Shown here one piece after another: positions 45,138-54,380 of a stretch of 64,000 nt of DNA; position 1 is the stretch's first letter; every line of letters begins with the position of its first letter. The notes under the pieces were generated by a model. It saw only the letters and a list, made by a program, of their open reading frames with translations. It ran no database searches and was not told the DNA's origin. A program made the translations under genes and the position numbers. Origin of the DNA: Anaerococcus sp. Marseille-Q5996 (GTDB lineage Bacteria > Bacillota > Clostridia > Tissierellales > Peptoniphilaceae); the NCBI RefSeq assembly GCF_946893725.1, contig NZ_CAMPPE010000006.1, positions 1 through 64,000 of the forward strand, read 5' to 3'.

Positions 45138-45964
45138 AATAATTCCACCTTTTTTACAAATTCGTACTTTTCACTCATTTTTTTATAGGCAAATTCAAGG
45201 CTTTCATCATCCATAAATATTCCAAAAATAGATGCTCCACTGCCACTAATTAATGTAACTTCTGCCCCATACTCTAGGAATTCGTACTTAAGGTCTAGTA
45301 AATGAGGGTACATATCAGTAACCACATCTTCCATAACATTTTCAAAATAAAAAATAGCTGAGTGGTCTCCTTTTTTTAGTTTTTCAACTATTAGGTCATT
45401 TTCTACATGACCAAAATCTCTAAGTTTTTTATAAACTTCAGCTGAAGATATTTCTGTGCCATCATTTACCAAAAGTATTTTCATATCAAGATTATTTTCA
45501 AATGGGAATAGTATTTCCCCAATCCCTTTTGCTCTAGCTGGTGAATTTTCAAAGAAAAATGGTATATCCGCTCCAAGTTTTTTTCCTATTTCCATCATTT
45601 GTTTTTTTGATAGATTTAGATTCCAAAGCTCATTTAGACCCTTTATCATTTCAGCTGCATCAGTCGATCCACCTGCAAGTCCTGCTGCAAGGGGGATATT
45701 TTTCTTTAAGTAAACATCCACACCTGGATTTTCAATTTTTTCTTTTAAAATCTCCCAAGCCTTATATATCAAATTGTCCTCAACTGGACAAATTGTTTCA
45801 AGATTTGATGAGTAGTTAAAAATTCCCCTATCATTTGGAATAATTTCAAGCTCGTCAAATAAGCTTATGCGTGCCATAATAGTATCTATCTCATGATAAC
45901 TATCATCACGTTTGTATAAGCTATCCAAAGTTAAATTAATTTTTGCAAAACATTTTCTATTCAT
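45134..45964 (-). CDS. ispE: 4-diphosphocytidyl-2-C-methyl-D-erythritol kinase
   Basis: GHMP kinase of the MEP isoprenoid pathway, phosphorylating CDP-ME at the 2-hydroxyl. Motifs are the N-terminal FAKINLTL, the ATP-binding PLAAGLAGGSTDAAE and ISGSGASIFG at the C-terminal third. The ATG at 45964 follows a GAGG site and begins directly with the family sequence; a longer reading from 46000 has no support. About 276 residues. First gene of the murI-ppx-ppk1 operon. Confidence 0.93.
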   Translation of the reverse strand: MNRKCFAKINLTLDSLYKRDDSYHEIDTIMARISLFDELEIIPNDRGIFNYSSNLETICPVEDNLIYKAWEILKEKIENPGVDVYLKKNIPLAAGLAGGSTDAAEMIKGLNELWNLNLSKKQMMEIGKKLGADIPFFFENSPARAKGIGEILFPFENNLDMKILLVNDGTEISSAEVYKKLRDFGHVENDLIVEKLKKGDHSAIFYFENVMEDVVTDMYPHLLDLKYEFLEYGAEVTLISGSGASIFGIFMDDESLEFAYKKMSEKYEFVKKVELL

Positions 45965-46062
45965 TTTAACCTCAGCTACAATTATAACAAAAATTATCAA
46001 TTTTGAGCAAAAAAAATAATATGCTTATATCCACATATTATACTCTTTTCTATATTTTGTTT

Positions 46063-46152
46063 TGGTGCAGGATAGAAGACTTGAACTTCCACGACCTAAA
46101 ATCGGTCACAAGATCCTTAGTCTTGCGCGTCTGCCAATTCCGCCAATCCTGC
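46063..46152 (-). tRNA. tRNA-Leu (anticodon AAG)
   Basis: Class II tRNA on the minus strand: acceptor GCAGGAU/AUCCUGC, anticodon stem CAAGA/UCUUG with loop CUAAGGA (AAG), long variable arm UGACCGAUUUUAGGUCGUG, T arm GGAAG-UUCAAGU-CUUCU, discriminator A and encoded CCA. An A at position 34 implies inosine modification for wider decoding. Confidence 0.92.
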
Positions 46153-46179
46153 GTAAATACTAAATTATGATACACCCAA

Positions 46180-46220
46180 AAACAAAAAAAGTCAAATAAG
46201 AGTTGCCTCTTAAATGACTT
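46180..46220 (-). terminator. terminator of the arginine operon
   Basis: Arms AAGTCA..TAAGAG (46189-46202) and CTCTTA..TGACTT (46207-46220) with a four-base loop, then a T-run on the minus strand. The stop codon of the ATPase gene (46210-46212) lies inside the hairpin. Confidence 0.8.
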
Positions 46221-46935
46221 GTGATAAGAATTTCTGGCTACGTTCGTTTTTTGGATTTGCAAAAAAATCATAAGGATCATTACTTTGTTCAACTATGTGA
46301 CCCCTATCCATGAAAACAACCCTATTTGATACTTCACGAGCAAATCCCATTTCATGGGTTACAACAACCATGGTCATACCTTCGTTTGCTAATTCTTGCA
46401 TCATTTCCAAAACTCCACCAACCATTTCTGGATCAAGGGCACTTGTTGGTTCATCAAAAAGCATTAGTTTTGGATTCATCATTAGGGCTCTTGCAATAGC
46501 CACCCTTTGTTTTTGACCACCAGAAAGGCTAACTGGATATACATTTTTCTTTTGACTTAGGCCAATTCTTTCAAGAAGTCTCATTGCCTTATCATTTGCT
46601 TCTTTTTTTGTCATTTTCCCTCTCATAACTGGAGCAAGGGTTAGATTTTCTATGATAGGCATATTTGAAAATAGGTTAAAGTTTTGAAAAACCATACCCA
46701 TTTCTTCTCTAAGTTTGTTGATGTCTACATTTGAATCATTTATCTTCTTATCTTCAAAAAATATTTCTCCTCCATTTGGTTTTTCTAAAAGGTTTAGGCA
46801 TCTTAAAAATGTAGATTTACCTGAACCTGATGGGCCAATGATTGAAATTACATCATTTTTTTCAACTTCAAGGCTTACCTTATCCAAGACTTTTAAAGGA
46901 CCAAATGATTTTTCCAAATTATTTACTTTAAGCAT
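46210..46935 (-). CDS. polar amino-acid ABC transporter ATPase (GlnQ/ArtP-type)
   Basis: Energises the amino-acid importer encoded by the preceding gene. Walker [10 protein letters not shown] (about 33-41), [15 protein letters not shown], Walker [17 protein letters not shown] and the switch His in THEMGFA are all present. 241 residues. It overlaps the fused binding-protein/permease gene by eight bases. Substrate is probably arginine, by operon context and the T-box. Confidence 0.9.
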   Translation of the reverse strand: MLKVNNLEKSFGPLKVLDKVSLEVEKNDVISIIGPSGSGKSTFLRCLNLLEKPNGGEIFFEDKKINDSNVDINKLREEMGMVFQNFNLFSNMPIIENLTLAPVMRGKMTKKEANDKAMRLLERIGLSQKKNVYPVSLSGGQKQRVAIARALMMNPKLMLFDEPTSALDPEMVGGVLEMMQELANEGMTMVVVTHEMGFAREVSNRVVFMDRGHIVEQSNDPYDFFANPKNERSQKFLSQVI

Positions 46936-48403
46936 ATAGGTACAACCTTTCTATTTTCTTAAATATTTTTTCTATTAGTAAGACGATTATTAAATATATA
47001 ATTGCTGCTGAAAAATAAGCTGTTGCTGCATCAAAGGTCTGACTAATTACAATAGAAGCTCCGCGTGTAAGGTCTGCTAGTCCTATAAAACCTGCAATAG
47101 AAGTTTCTTTAAATAATGTAATAACTTCATTGCCCAGGGCTGGTAGTGAGTTTTTAAGTGCTTGAGGCATTACTACTTTTTTCATAGTTTGAAAATTGCT
47201 TAATCCAAGGCTACGTGCCGCTTCTTTTTCCCCTTTTGCAACTGAATTTATCCCACCCCTAAATAGTTCTGCCATATAGGCTGATGAGTTTAGCCCAAAT
47301 GAAATAATTGCTACCCAAAGCAGGCTATCAAAATTTACTAAAATTACATTAAACATAATTAAAAGCTGGATTGTAGAAGGGGTACCACGGATAATTGATA
47401 CAAAAATATTAAATATTTTATCTAATATTTTTATAAGTATGCCTCCAAAACCTACATTCTCACCATCCATTTCAATGCTTGCTGCTCTGACTAAAGCAAT
47501 TATAAGTCCTAGGGCAAAGGAAATAATTAAGGCACAGATTGTTACAATTACAGTGATTTTTAGTCCATCTAAAAGGTATTTATAAGCACCGTTATCAATA
47601 ATATTTGATTTAAATCTGCCAAAAATACCAGTTCCAGTTTCTGCAACTTCTTTTTTTTCGTATTTTGCCATAATTTTATCAATTTCTCCGGATTCTTTAA
47701 GGGCTGCTATGGCTTCATTCATTTTTTCAAGCAGTTCTGGATTATTTTTATTAACCGCTAGGGCATATTCTTCTTCCAAATAAGGAGTGTCGATGATTTT
47801 CAAATCCTTATTTGCATTGACATAATTTTCTGCCGTATGCTTATCTAGGATTACTGCATCGATTTTTTTGTTTTGTAAGGATAGAATAGCGTCTGGTACC
47901 TTGTTAAAAGAATTTACATTTTCTTCACCAAAGTCATCTTTTGCTATGGTATCGCCTATTGTCCCGAGTTGAGTCCCAATTTGGGCTCCATCATTTAAAT
48001 CTTCTACTTCTTTAATTTGAGAATCTTTTCTAACTATTACTATTTGGCTAGTTTTTGTAAATGAATCTGTAAAATTTACTGATTTTTTACGTTCTTCAGT
48101 TACAGTAAACCCAGCTGCTCCCCCATCCATTTTCCCTGATTGGATACTGGCAATAATAGTGTTAAAATCCATATCATGGAGTCTAACCTCATAACCCAAA
48201 TAATCTCCAATTGCCCTTACAATATCAGGATCAATTCCCACTATTTCATCATTTTCATAATATTCATATGGTGGGAAATCTGCACTTGTTCCAAAATCTA
48301 TTACACCATCATCTACAAGTTCATCTGCCGCTAGGGATTTAAATGGTAAAAATAATACCATAATAAAAATTAATGCTAGCAGACTTTTCTTTTTACTTTT
48401 CAT
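46928..48403 (-). CDS. fused amino-acid binding protein and ABC permease
   Basis: Signal peptide (1-25), one extracellular binding domain of the SBP_bac_3 type (about 33-250, [27 protein letters not shown]), then a permease domain (about 265-491) with the EAA loop REAARSLG-like segment [20 protein letters not shown]. Binding protein and permease in one chain are common in Firmicutes for polar amino-acid importers. It starts 12 bases after argH with a GGAG site, so it shares the T-box transcript. Arginine is the likely ligand, by inference from context. Confidence 0.88.
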   Translation of the reverse strand: MKSKKKSLLALIFIMVLFLPFKSLAADELVDDGVIDFGTSADFPPYEYYENDEIVGIDPDIVRAIGDYLGYEVRLHDMDFNTIIASIQSGKMDGGAAGFTVTEERKKSVNFTDSFTKTSQIVIVRKDSQIKEVEDLNDGAQIGTQLGTIGDTIAKDDFGEENVNSFNKVPDAILSLQNKKIDAVILDKHTAENYVNANKDLKIIDTPYLEEEYALAVNKNNPELLEKMNEAIAALKESGEIDKIMAKYEKKEVAETGTGIFGRFKSNIIDNGAYKYLLDGLKITVIVTICALIISFALGLIIALVRAASIEMDGENVGFGGILIKILDKIFNIFVSIIRGTPSTIQLLIMFNVILVNFDSLLWVAIISFGLNSSAYMAELFRGGINSVAKGEKEAARSLGLSNFQTMKKVVMPQALKNSLPALGNEVITLFKETSIAGFIGLADLTRGASIVISQTFDAATAYFSAAIIYLIIVLLIEKIFKKIERLYLYA

Positions 48404-48415
48404 TTATACTCCATT

Positions 48416-49786
48416 CTAACTTAGCTTTTCTAAGACAAAGGCAATTTGTCTTTCTACTTCTTTTTTAGCTGGCCCGCCTAGGGATTTTCTCTCATTGACA
48501 CATTTTATTATATCAATTTCTTGGTAAATGTCTTCATCAAATAAATCTGATTCATTTTTATAGATGTCTAGATCAATTTCATCCAAAGTTTTGTTATTTT
48601 CTATGCCATATTTTACAAGTCTTGCTGAAATATGGTGAGCGTCTCTAAAATTTTCTCCTTTATTTACCAAATAATCTGCAAGGTCAGTTGCATTTAAAAA
48701 ACCATCTTTACAAGCTTCTAGCATTTTTTCCTTATTTAATTTTAGGCTTTTTATTTGCCCTGCCATAACTTGTAATGAAATTTTTATTGTATCCACACTA
48801 TCAAATATTGATTCCTTATCTTCTTGCATATCCTTTGAATAAGCTAAGGGCAATCCCTTTAGCATTACAAATGACTGATTCATATTTCCTATAAGTTTTG
48901 CTGACTTACTTCTAATAAGCTCAGCCATGTCAGGATTTTTCTTTTGAGGCATAATGGATGATCCTGTGGAAAATTTATCATCTATACTCACAAAATGATA
49001 TGGCTGGGATGACCAAATAATCAATTCCTCAGAAAGCCTTGATAAATGTATGCCAATTATTGACAAAACAGACTGCAATTCTAAAATGTAGTCCCTGTCA
49101 CTAACCGCATCCATAGAGTTTTGCATTAGACTTTCAAACCCTAATTCTCTTGCAGTAAATTCTCTATCAATTGGATAAGTTGTTCCAGCTAAAGCACAGG
49201 CTCCAAGTGGTGAAGAATTTATTCTTTTTTTTAAGTCTTCTAATCTTTCTAAATCCCTAAGTCCCATCATGGCATAAGCCATCAAATGATGGGCAAAGGT
49301 AAGTGGCTGGGCTGCTTGCAAATGTGTGTAGCCGGGCATAATTGTCTCTTTATTTTTATCAGCTACTTCACACAATATTTTTAAATATTCTTTTAAAATT
49401 GAGCCTATATTTTCAACTTCATCCCTTAGATGTAATCTTAAATCAGTTGTAACTTGGTCATTTCTTGACCTAGCTGTGTGCATTTTCTTGCCAACTTCAC
49501 CAATTTCTTTAATTAAAGCTGATTCGATAAAGGTATGGATGTCTTCACTGGATAAATCAATTTCTAACTTACCATCTAAAAGTTTTTGCTTGATTATCTG
49601 AAGCCCCATAATTATTTCGTCTGCCTGATCAGCTTCTATAATCTGAGTTTTTTTAAGCATTTTTACATGGGCAATAGATCCTTTTATGTCATCGAAAACT
49701 AATCTTTGATCAATTTTAATTGATGAATTGAATTCTTCTGCAAATTTATCCAAGTCCCCAGATAGCATTCCGCTCCAAAGTTTCAT
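48416..49786 (-). CDS. argH: argininosuccinate lyase
   Basis: Cleaves argininosuccinate to arginine and fumarate, the last step of arginine synthesis. The family signature GSSIMPQKKNPD is at about 277-288, with substrate residues in HTARSRNDQVTTD and the catalytic His in TAGYTHLQAAQP-like GYTHLQAAQP. The ATG at 49786 gives the expected MKLW start and lies one base after the argG stop; an upstream GTG would overlap it. About 456 residues. Confidence 0.95.
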   Translation of the reverse strand: MKLWSGMLSGDLDKFAEEFNSSIKIDQRLVFDDIKGSIAHVKMLKKTQIIEADQADEIIMGLQIIKQKLLDGKLEIDLSSEDIHTFIESALIKEIGEVGKKMHTARSRNDQVTTDLRLHLRDEVENIGSILKEYLKILCEVADKNKETIMPGYTHLQAAQPLTFAHHLMAYAMMGLRDLERLEDLKKRINSSPLGACALAGTTYPIDREFTARELGFESLMQNSMDAVSDRDYILELQSVLSIIGIHLSRLSEELIIWSSQPYHFVSIDDKFSTGSSIMPQKKNPDMAELIRSKSAKLIGNMNQSFVMLKGLPLAYSKDMQEDKESIFDSVDTIKISLQVMAGQIKSLKLNKEKMLEACKDGFLNATDLADYLVNKGENFRDAHHISARLVKYGIENNKTLDEIDLDIYKNESDLFDEDIYQEIDIIKCVNERKSLGGPAKKEVERQIAFVLEKLS

Positions 49787-49787
49787 T

Positions 49788-51029
49788 TTACTTTTTCTCA
49801 CCTTCTTTCAATGCTTTTGCATATATTTTTGTGCTAAGTCCAAATAAATTTATAAATCCAGTCGCATCTGATTGGTTATAAACATCATCCTCTTCGAATG
49901 TTGCATATTCTTCTAAGTATAAGGAATTTGTTGCAAATATTCCAGCTGGTTGCATTGAACCCTTATATAGTTTTACTTTTACTTTTCCAGTCACATTTTC
50001 TTGAGTTTCTTCTATAAAAGCATCCATGGCTTCTTTTAATGGTGTCATCCATTTTCCAGCATAAACTAAGTTTGCATAATCTAGGGCAATTTTTTGTTTG
50101 TATTGGAGAGCATCAGGGTGCATGGTTACTGATTCTAATTTTTCATGGGCAAAGTGTAAAACACTTGCTGCAGGATTTTCATAAAGACCCCTTGATTTCA
50201 TTCCTACCATCCTGCTTTCTACAATATCATCTATGCCGATTCCATGTTTGCCAGCTATGACATTTAATTTTTTGACAAGTTCAGCAGCCTTTAATTTTTC
50301 ACCATTCACAGCAACCGGATTTCCTTTTTCAAATCCTATTTCAATAATCTCCGCCTCATACATTGCTTTTTCAGGAGGAGTTACCCATGATAATATTTTT
50401 TCTAAATCAGCTGGATTTTTCGGATCTTCTAGGTCCAGACCCTCGTGGGATAGGTGCCAGATATTTTCATCCATTGAATAATCTTCATCTTTTTCTACTT
50501 TTAGAGGGATTCCATGCTCTTTTGCGTAAGCTTCTTCTTCACTACGGCCTTTTATATCCCAAAATCTCCAAGGTGCAATAACTGAAATTTCTGGAGCAAG
50601 AGCCATAATAGAAAGTTCAAAACGGATTTGATCATTACCCTTACCAGTACAGCCATGGACAATGACATCTGCATTTTCTTTATTGGCAATATCTACCAAG
50701 ACTTTTGAAATTAGTGGTCGAGCTATGGCCGTTCCTAATAAATATATATTTTCGTATTTTGCCCCAGCTTTTAGAGATTTAAAGGCATAGTCTTCTATAA
50801 ACTCTTCTTCTACATTTACATTATAAAACTTACTAGCTCCTGATGATAAGGCTTTATTCTCTAGGGCATCTGGATTTTCTACTTGACCTAGGTCTACTGA
50901 TACACAAATGACTTCTTTAACTCCATTTTCTCTTAGCCAAGTCACCATTACTGATGTATCTAGGCCTCCAGAATAGGCTAATATTACTTTGTTTGCTTCT
51001 TTTAAAACTTCGTATTCGTTTTTAATCAT
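49788..51029 (-). CDS. argG: argininosuccinate synthase
   Basis: Joins citrulline and aspartate with ATP to argininosuccinate. The PP-loop AYSGGLDTSVMV is at about 19-30, with the substrate segments VHGCTGKGNDQIRFE and the C-terminal family blocks. About 413 residues. The ATG at 51029 follows GGAGG. Just upstream is a T-box leader with a probable arginine specifier. No argF or carbamoyl-phosphate genes are seen in the window, so citrulline may come from elsewhere. Confidence 0.95.
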   Translation of the reverse strand: MIKNEYEVLKEANKVILAYSGGLDTSVMVTWLRENGVKEVICVSVDLGQVENPDALENKALSSGASKFYNVNVEEEFIEDYAFKSLKAGAKYENIYLLGTAIARPLISKVLVDIANKENADVIVHGCTGKGNDQIRFELSIMALAPEISVIAPWRFWDIKGRSEEEAYAKEHGIPLKVEKDEDYSMDENIWHLSHEGLDLEDPKNPADLEKILSWVTPPEKAMYEAEIIEIGFEKGNPVAVNGEKLKAAELVKKLNVIAGKHGIGIDDIVESRMVGMKSRGLYENPAASVLHFAHEKLESVTMHPDALQYKQKIALDYANLVYAGKWMTPLKEAMDAFIEETQENVTGKVKVKLYKGSMQPAGIFATNSLYLEEYATFEEDDVYNQSDATGFINLFGLSTKIYAKALKEGEKK

Positions 51030-51086
51030 AATATCCTCCATAATTTTTTTTAAAATATAGTCATTTGTGTATATTTAAGGCAATAA

Positions 51087-51352
51087 AAAAAGCTTTCATC
51101 CCCAAAGGGACGAAAGCTCGTGATACCACCCAAATTTATTTATTTTTCGCAAAATAAACCTCATCAAGTACAAATAATACTCTAACTCTATAACGGGAGT
51201 TCCCGAATAAATCTCCTTGTATCGACTTATTAGCTCAGAGGTTCTTTTCTTTATCTAACCACTTATCCCCTCTCACCATCTAGGATTCGCTTGAAGCTTT
51301 TTTAGATAAATACTCTTCTCTTCAACACATTTTTAAGACTAATATTCTAATT
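51087..51352 (-). promoter_or_regulatory. T-box riboswitch upstream of argG, probable Arg (AGA) specifier
   Basis: This fills the gap between argG and the next operon. The antiterminator T-box core TTGGGTGGTATCACG (51119-51133) precedes a strong terminator (51087-51118, AAAGCTTTC/GAAAGCT arms and T-run). Stem I helix TTTATCTAA/TTAGATAAA leads into a specifier loop with AGTA on one side and GAAAAGAACC on the other; AGA followed by A (51243-51245) is the best specifier, giving tRNA-Arg(UCU). Uncharged tRNA-Arg would raise argGH and importer transcription. Confidence 0.85.
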
Positions 51353-51358
51353 AAGGTC

Positions 51359-51387
51359 ATTTTAACCTTTTTTTCTTGCTTTGTCAA
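51359..51387 (-). promoter_or_regulatory. promoter of the T-box-controlled arginine operon
   Basis: TTGACA (51382-51387), 17-base spacer and TAAAAT (51359-51364) on the minus strand, just upstream of T-box stem I. Confidence 0.7.
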
Positions 51388-51392
51388 ATTTT

Positions 51393-52133
51393 TTAAATAT
51401 TTAATGTATGGAGTATGTGATTTCTGTATTCTGTAAACTCTTTAGCTGTCCTATCCCTAGAATAGTCCATATATATATTTACAATTTCTTTTATTTCTCC
51501 AGGTCTTGGTTTCATGACTATGACCTTATTTGACATATAAATAGCCTCATCTATGTCGTGAGTTACCATTATCATCATGGTATTATTTTCCTGCCAAAGT
51601 TTTAAAAGTTCATCTTGCATATTCATTCTTGTAAAAGCATCTAGGGCCCCAAGTGGTTCATCAAGTAAAAAAACTTTTGGTTCGTTAATCATAGTTCTTA
51701 TCAATGCTACTCTTTGAGCCATACCACCTGAAAGATGGTGGGGATATGCGTCTTTAAATTCTATTAGTCCAACTTTTTCTAAAAGGGCATCAACTTTTTT
51801 ATAATCCACATTATTCTTTAAATTTCCAGAAAAAGCTACATTTTCTTTTACTGTAAGCCATGGAAATAGTGTTGGTTTTTGAAAAACCATACCCCTATTG
51901 CTATCAGTGCCTTTAACTTCTTGGCCATTTAGTTTAATAGAACCATTTGTAGGATCAATAAGACCTGCAATCAATCTGAGTATTGTAGATTTCCCACATC
52001 CAGAAGGTCCAACTATAGAAACAAATTCGCCATCATTTATTGTAAAACTTACGTTTTTTAAGGCATGGGTTACCATTTGCGAATCAGGGCTTATAAAATC
52101 TTTATTAATATTTTCAAAAACTAATTCACTCAT
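51393..52133 (-). CDS. ABC ATPase, nitrate/sulfonate/taurine type (SsuB/TauB-like)
   Basis: Drives the importer of the two preceding genes. Walker A GPSGCGKST (about 41-49), LSGGMAQRVALIRTM, Walker B VFLLDEPLGALDAFTR and the switch His in VTHDIDEA are all present. 246 residues. Its ATG overlaps the permease stop by one base (TAATG). Its stop is next to the promoter of the arginine operon. Substrate class follows from the binding protein. Confidence 0.88.
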   Translation of the reverse strand: MSELVFENINKDFISPDSQMVTHALKNVSFTINDGEFVSIVGPSGCGKSTILRLIAGLIDPTNGSIKLNGQEVKGTDSNRGMVFQKPTLFPWLTVKENVAFSGNLKNNVDYKKVDALLEKVGLIEFKDAYPHHLSGGMAQRVALIRTMINEPKVFLLDEPLGALDAFTRMNMQDELLKLWQENNTMMIMVTHDIDEAIYMSNKVIVMKPRPGEIKEIVNIYMDYSRDRTAKEFTEYRNHILHTLNI

Positions 52134-53167
52134 TAATTAACCATTCCTTCTTGCCAAATTAAGGCACGATCTCTAAGTTTTCTTAAAACCCAGTTTACAA
52201 ATAAAAATGTCAAACAAATTATAATTATTGCCCCATACATATTTGAATATTCTGCCCAAGATTTCTTCCAGTTGATATACCAGCCAAGGCCTGATTCTAC
52301 CCCCATCATCTCTGCAATGAGTAGTGATGTACAAGCTGAGCTCATGCCGGCGGTTAGCCCTTGAAAAATATTTGGAAGGGCTGATGGGATTGCAATTTTT
52401 CTTATCAATTGATTTTCGCTTGCTCCAAGTGTTTTTGCTGCCTCATAGTAAGATCTATCAACATTACGGATACCTGTCATAGTTGCAAGGGTTACTGAAA
52501 ACCAAACACCAAGTGCAATTATAAATACTGCTCCCTTAAAAAGTGTAGTTGCTAAAACCATTACTACTGGTAGCCAGGTTGTTGTTGGTATTGGTCCTAA
52601 TATTTTCATAAAAGGCTCTACCCAATAGGATACTTTTTTGGAGTATCCACATAAAATACCAGTAAGTAGTCCTAAAAGACTTCCAATAAAATATCCGATA
52701 AATAGCAATTTTAGTGATGAAAAAGTAGATTGCAGTATGTAGTCGCTATCTTTAACAATTGCATTAAAAATCATATCCGCATATGGAAAATATGGCAATC
52801 TTAATTTTTCTGTTTTTAAAGTTAAGATGTCAAGACCCATCAAAATTAGTAATATTAAACAATAAAATGGTGCCTTATATATTAAATGTTCTCTTAGTTT
52901 TTTATTTTTTATAGATATTAAAAGGCTTAAAGTATAGATTCCAATTAATATCCACAAAAATCCATTATAAAAATTTGTCTGTTTGGCTGTTGGCCTGTGG
53001 TTTGGTAAATAAACATATTCAAAAACTGCTATAAGCCCCATAATTATAGGTAATATCAGTTTTATAATATTTATTATCCTTCTATTTTTTTTAGTAGATG
53101 GAATTTGCCCATCAAGTTTATCATATCCTTGATGAGCATTTTCCTTTATGTTTTTATTTTCTTTCAT
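52133..53167 (-). CDS. ABC permease, nitrate/sulfonate/taurine type (SsuC/TauC-like)
   Basis: Membrane channel subunit with a C-terminal BPD_transp_1 domain (about 145-340) carrying the EAA loop YYEAAKTLGASENQLIRKIA. About three extra N-terminal hydrophobic segments (about 35-125) precede it, making the 344-residue protein longer than the usual 260-residue SsuC. The gene lies between the binding-protein and ATPase genes with short spacing. Confidence 0.85.
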   Translation of the reverse strand: MKENKNIKENAHQGYDKLDGQIPSTKKNRRIINIIKLILPIIMGLIAVFEYVYLPNHRPTAKQTNFYNGFLWILIGIYTLSLLISIKNKKLREHLIYKAPFYCLILLILMGLDILTLKTEKLRLPYFPYADMIFNAIVKDSDYILQSTFSSLKLLFIGYFIGSLLGLLTGILCGYSKKVSYWVEPFMKILGPIPTTTWLPVVMVLATTLFKGAVFIIALGVWFSVTLATMTGIRNVDRSYYEAAKTLGASENQLIRKIAIPSALPNIFQGLTAGMSSACTSLLIAEMMGVESGLGWYINWKKSWAEYSNMYGAIIIICLTFLFVNWVLRKLRDRALIWQEGMVN

Positions 53168-53180
53168 GACTTAAAAATTT

Positions 53181-54341
53181 CTATTTTATATCGCTATCTT
53201 TTAATCCTAGATTGTTCCAGTAATTTGAGATAAATTCTTCTTTTGTAATTTCTGAATCTATTATTCCTAGGTTTTTGTAATCCTCGATTACTGTTCCTAG
53301 TGTTTTTTCTGTATCATCTAGTGTTACAGCCCAGTTGTATGATTCCATCATTTCTACAGCTGCATCAAAGTCTCCAGATGCCCAGTTGTTATCAAAAAGG
53401 ATTTGTGCTGCTTCTTCAACATTATCTTCAATCCATTTTTGTGTAGCTAATACTGCTTCATTGTAAGCTTTTGCCATTAGTGGGTTTTCTCTTACGAAGT
53501 CACCGTTTAGTGCATTAACACAGCAAGCTTCATTTTTGAAGTCATCGTCAAATGATAATGATCTAATTCTTTTTAGGGTACCATCTTCTACAAATTTGTT
53601 TGCATATTCATCAGATAGGATTGCCCCTTGCACTTCTCCATTTTCCATTGATTGAACGATTGCTGATAATTCTACTTGTTTATATTTAACTTCTTCAGGT
53701 GTGATGCCATCATTGTTAAAGAATCTTATTGCAATATTGTGATCTGCTGTTCCGATTGCTCCTGGGAAAGCAACAGTTTTTTCTTTTAGTCCTTCTGTAT
53801 CATTAATTTCATCATTATTAAGTACATAAAGAGATTTACAACCTGTGTGAGCTCCTGATGCAAAAACTGCGTCAATACCATTAACTGTTGGTGGTACAAA
53901 TTTTGCAATGTGACCAATTGTAGCATCTGCTGTGTGTGTACCAATTGAGTCTATATCACTTTCTACATTGATAAATTCTACTTCGATTCCTCTTTTTTCA
54001 AATTCTCCACGTACACTTGCAATCCCTGGTGCACCTGTACAAATACCACCGTTATATCCAACTTTGATTGGCTGTCCGTAGTGTGGCTCATCTTCCATTT
54101 TGCCTGTTGTTTCTACATTGTTATCTTCATTTTCATTATCTTTTGCTTCTTTACCTGTATTTTCTTCTACAGTTTCTGGATCTTTTTCATTTACATTTTC
54201 AGCTGATGTATCTGTATTTGGATCGCCTGCTGGCATTTCTGCTTGGGTTTCTTCTTTTTTTGCATCTTGGTTATTGTTTACACATGCTGTAAAAGATAGG
54301 GCCATTGCTAAAATTAATGCTGTTTTTTTGAAATTGTTCAT
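53181..54341 (-). CDS. substrate-binding lipoprotein of the SsuA/NMT1-like importer
   Basis: Lipoprotein with a lipobox ending in Cys20 (FTAC), an acidic Asn/Glu linker (about 22-90), then an NMT1/SsuA-like bilobal domain. Cysteine-containing segments VGYNGGICTGAPG (about 93-105), HTGCKSLYVL and DFKNEACCVNA stand out and may be ligand-site or disulfide cysteines. Related proteins bind sulfonates, nitrate, guanidine-type compounds or pyrimidines; the ligand here is not identifiable. 386 residues. First gene of its operon, behind a structured leader. Confidence 0.8.
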   Translation of the reverse strand: MNNFKKTALILAMALSFTACVNNNQDAKKEETQAEMPAGDPNTDTSAENVNEKDPETVEENTGKEAKDNENEDNNVETTGKMEDEPHYGQPIKVGYNGGICTGAPGIASVRGEFEKRGIEVEFINVESDIDSIGTHTADATIGHIAKFVPPTVNGIDAVFASGAHTGCKSLYVLNNDEINDTEGLKEKTVAFPGAIGTADHNIAIRFFNNDGITPEEVKYKQVELSAIVQSMENGEVQGAILSDEYANKFVEDGTLKRIRSLSFDDDFKNEACCVNALNGDFVRENPLMAKAYNEAVLATQKWIEDNVEEAAQILFDNNWASGDFDAAVEMMESYNWAVTLDDTEKTLGTVIEDYKNLGIIDSEITKEEFISNYWNNLGLKDSDIK

Positions 54342-54380
54342 TTTTATCTCCTAATATGTAAATTTTTCAGTTTTTTGCAC

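Noticed and set aside
46050-46292. Possible 80-codon minus-strand gene
   Set aside because: It covers tRNA-Leu and the terminator of the arginine operon and overlaps the ATPase gene.
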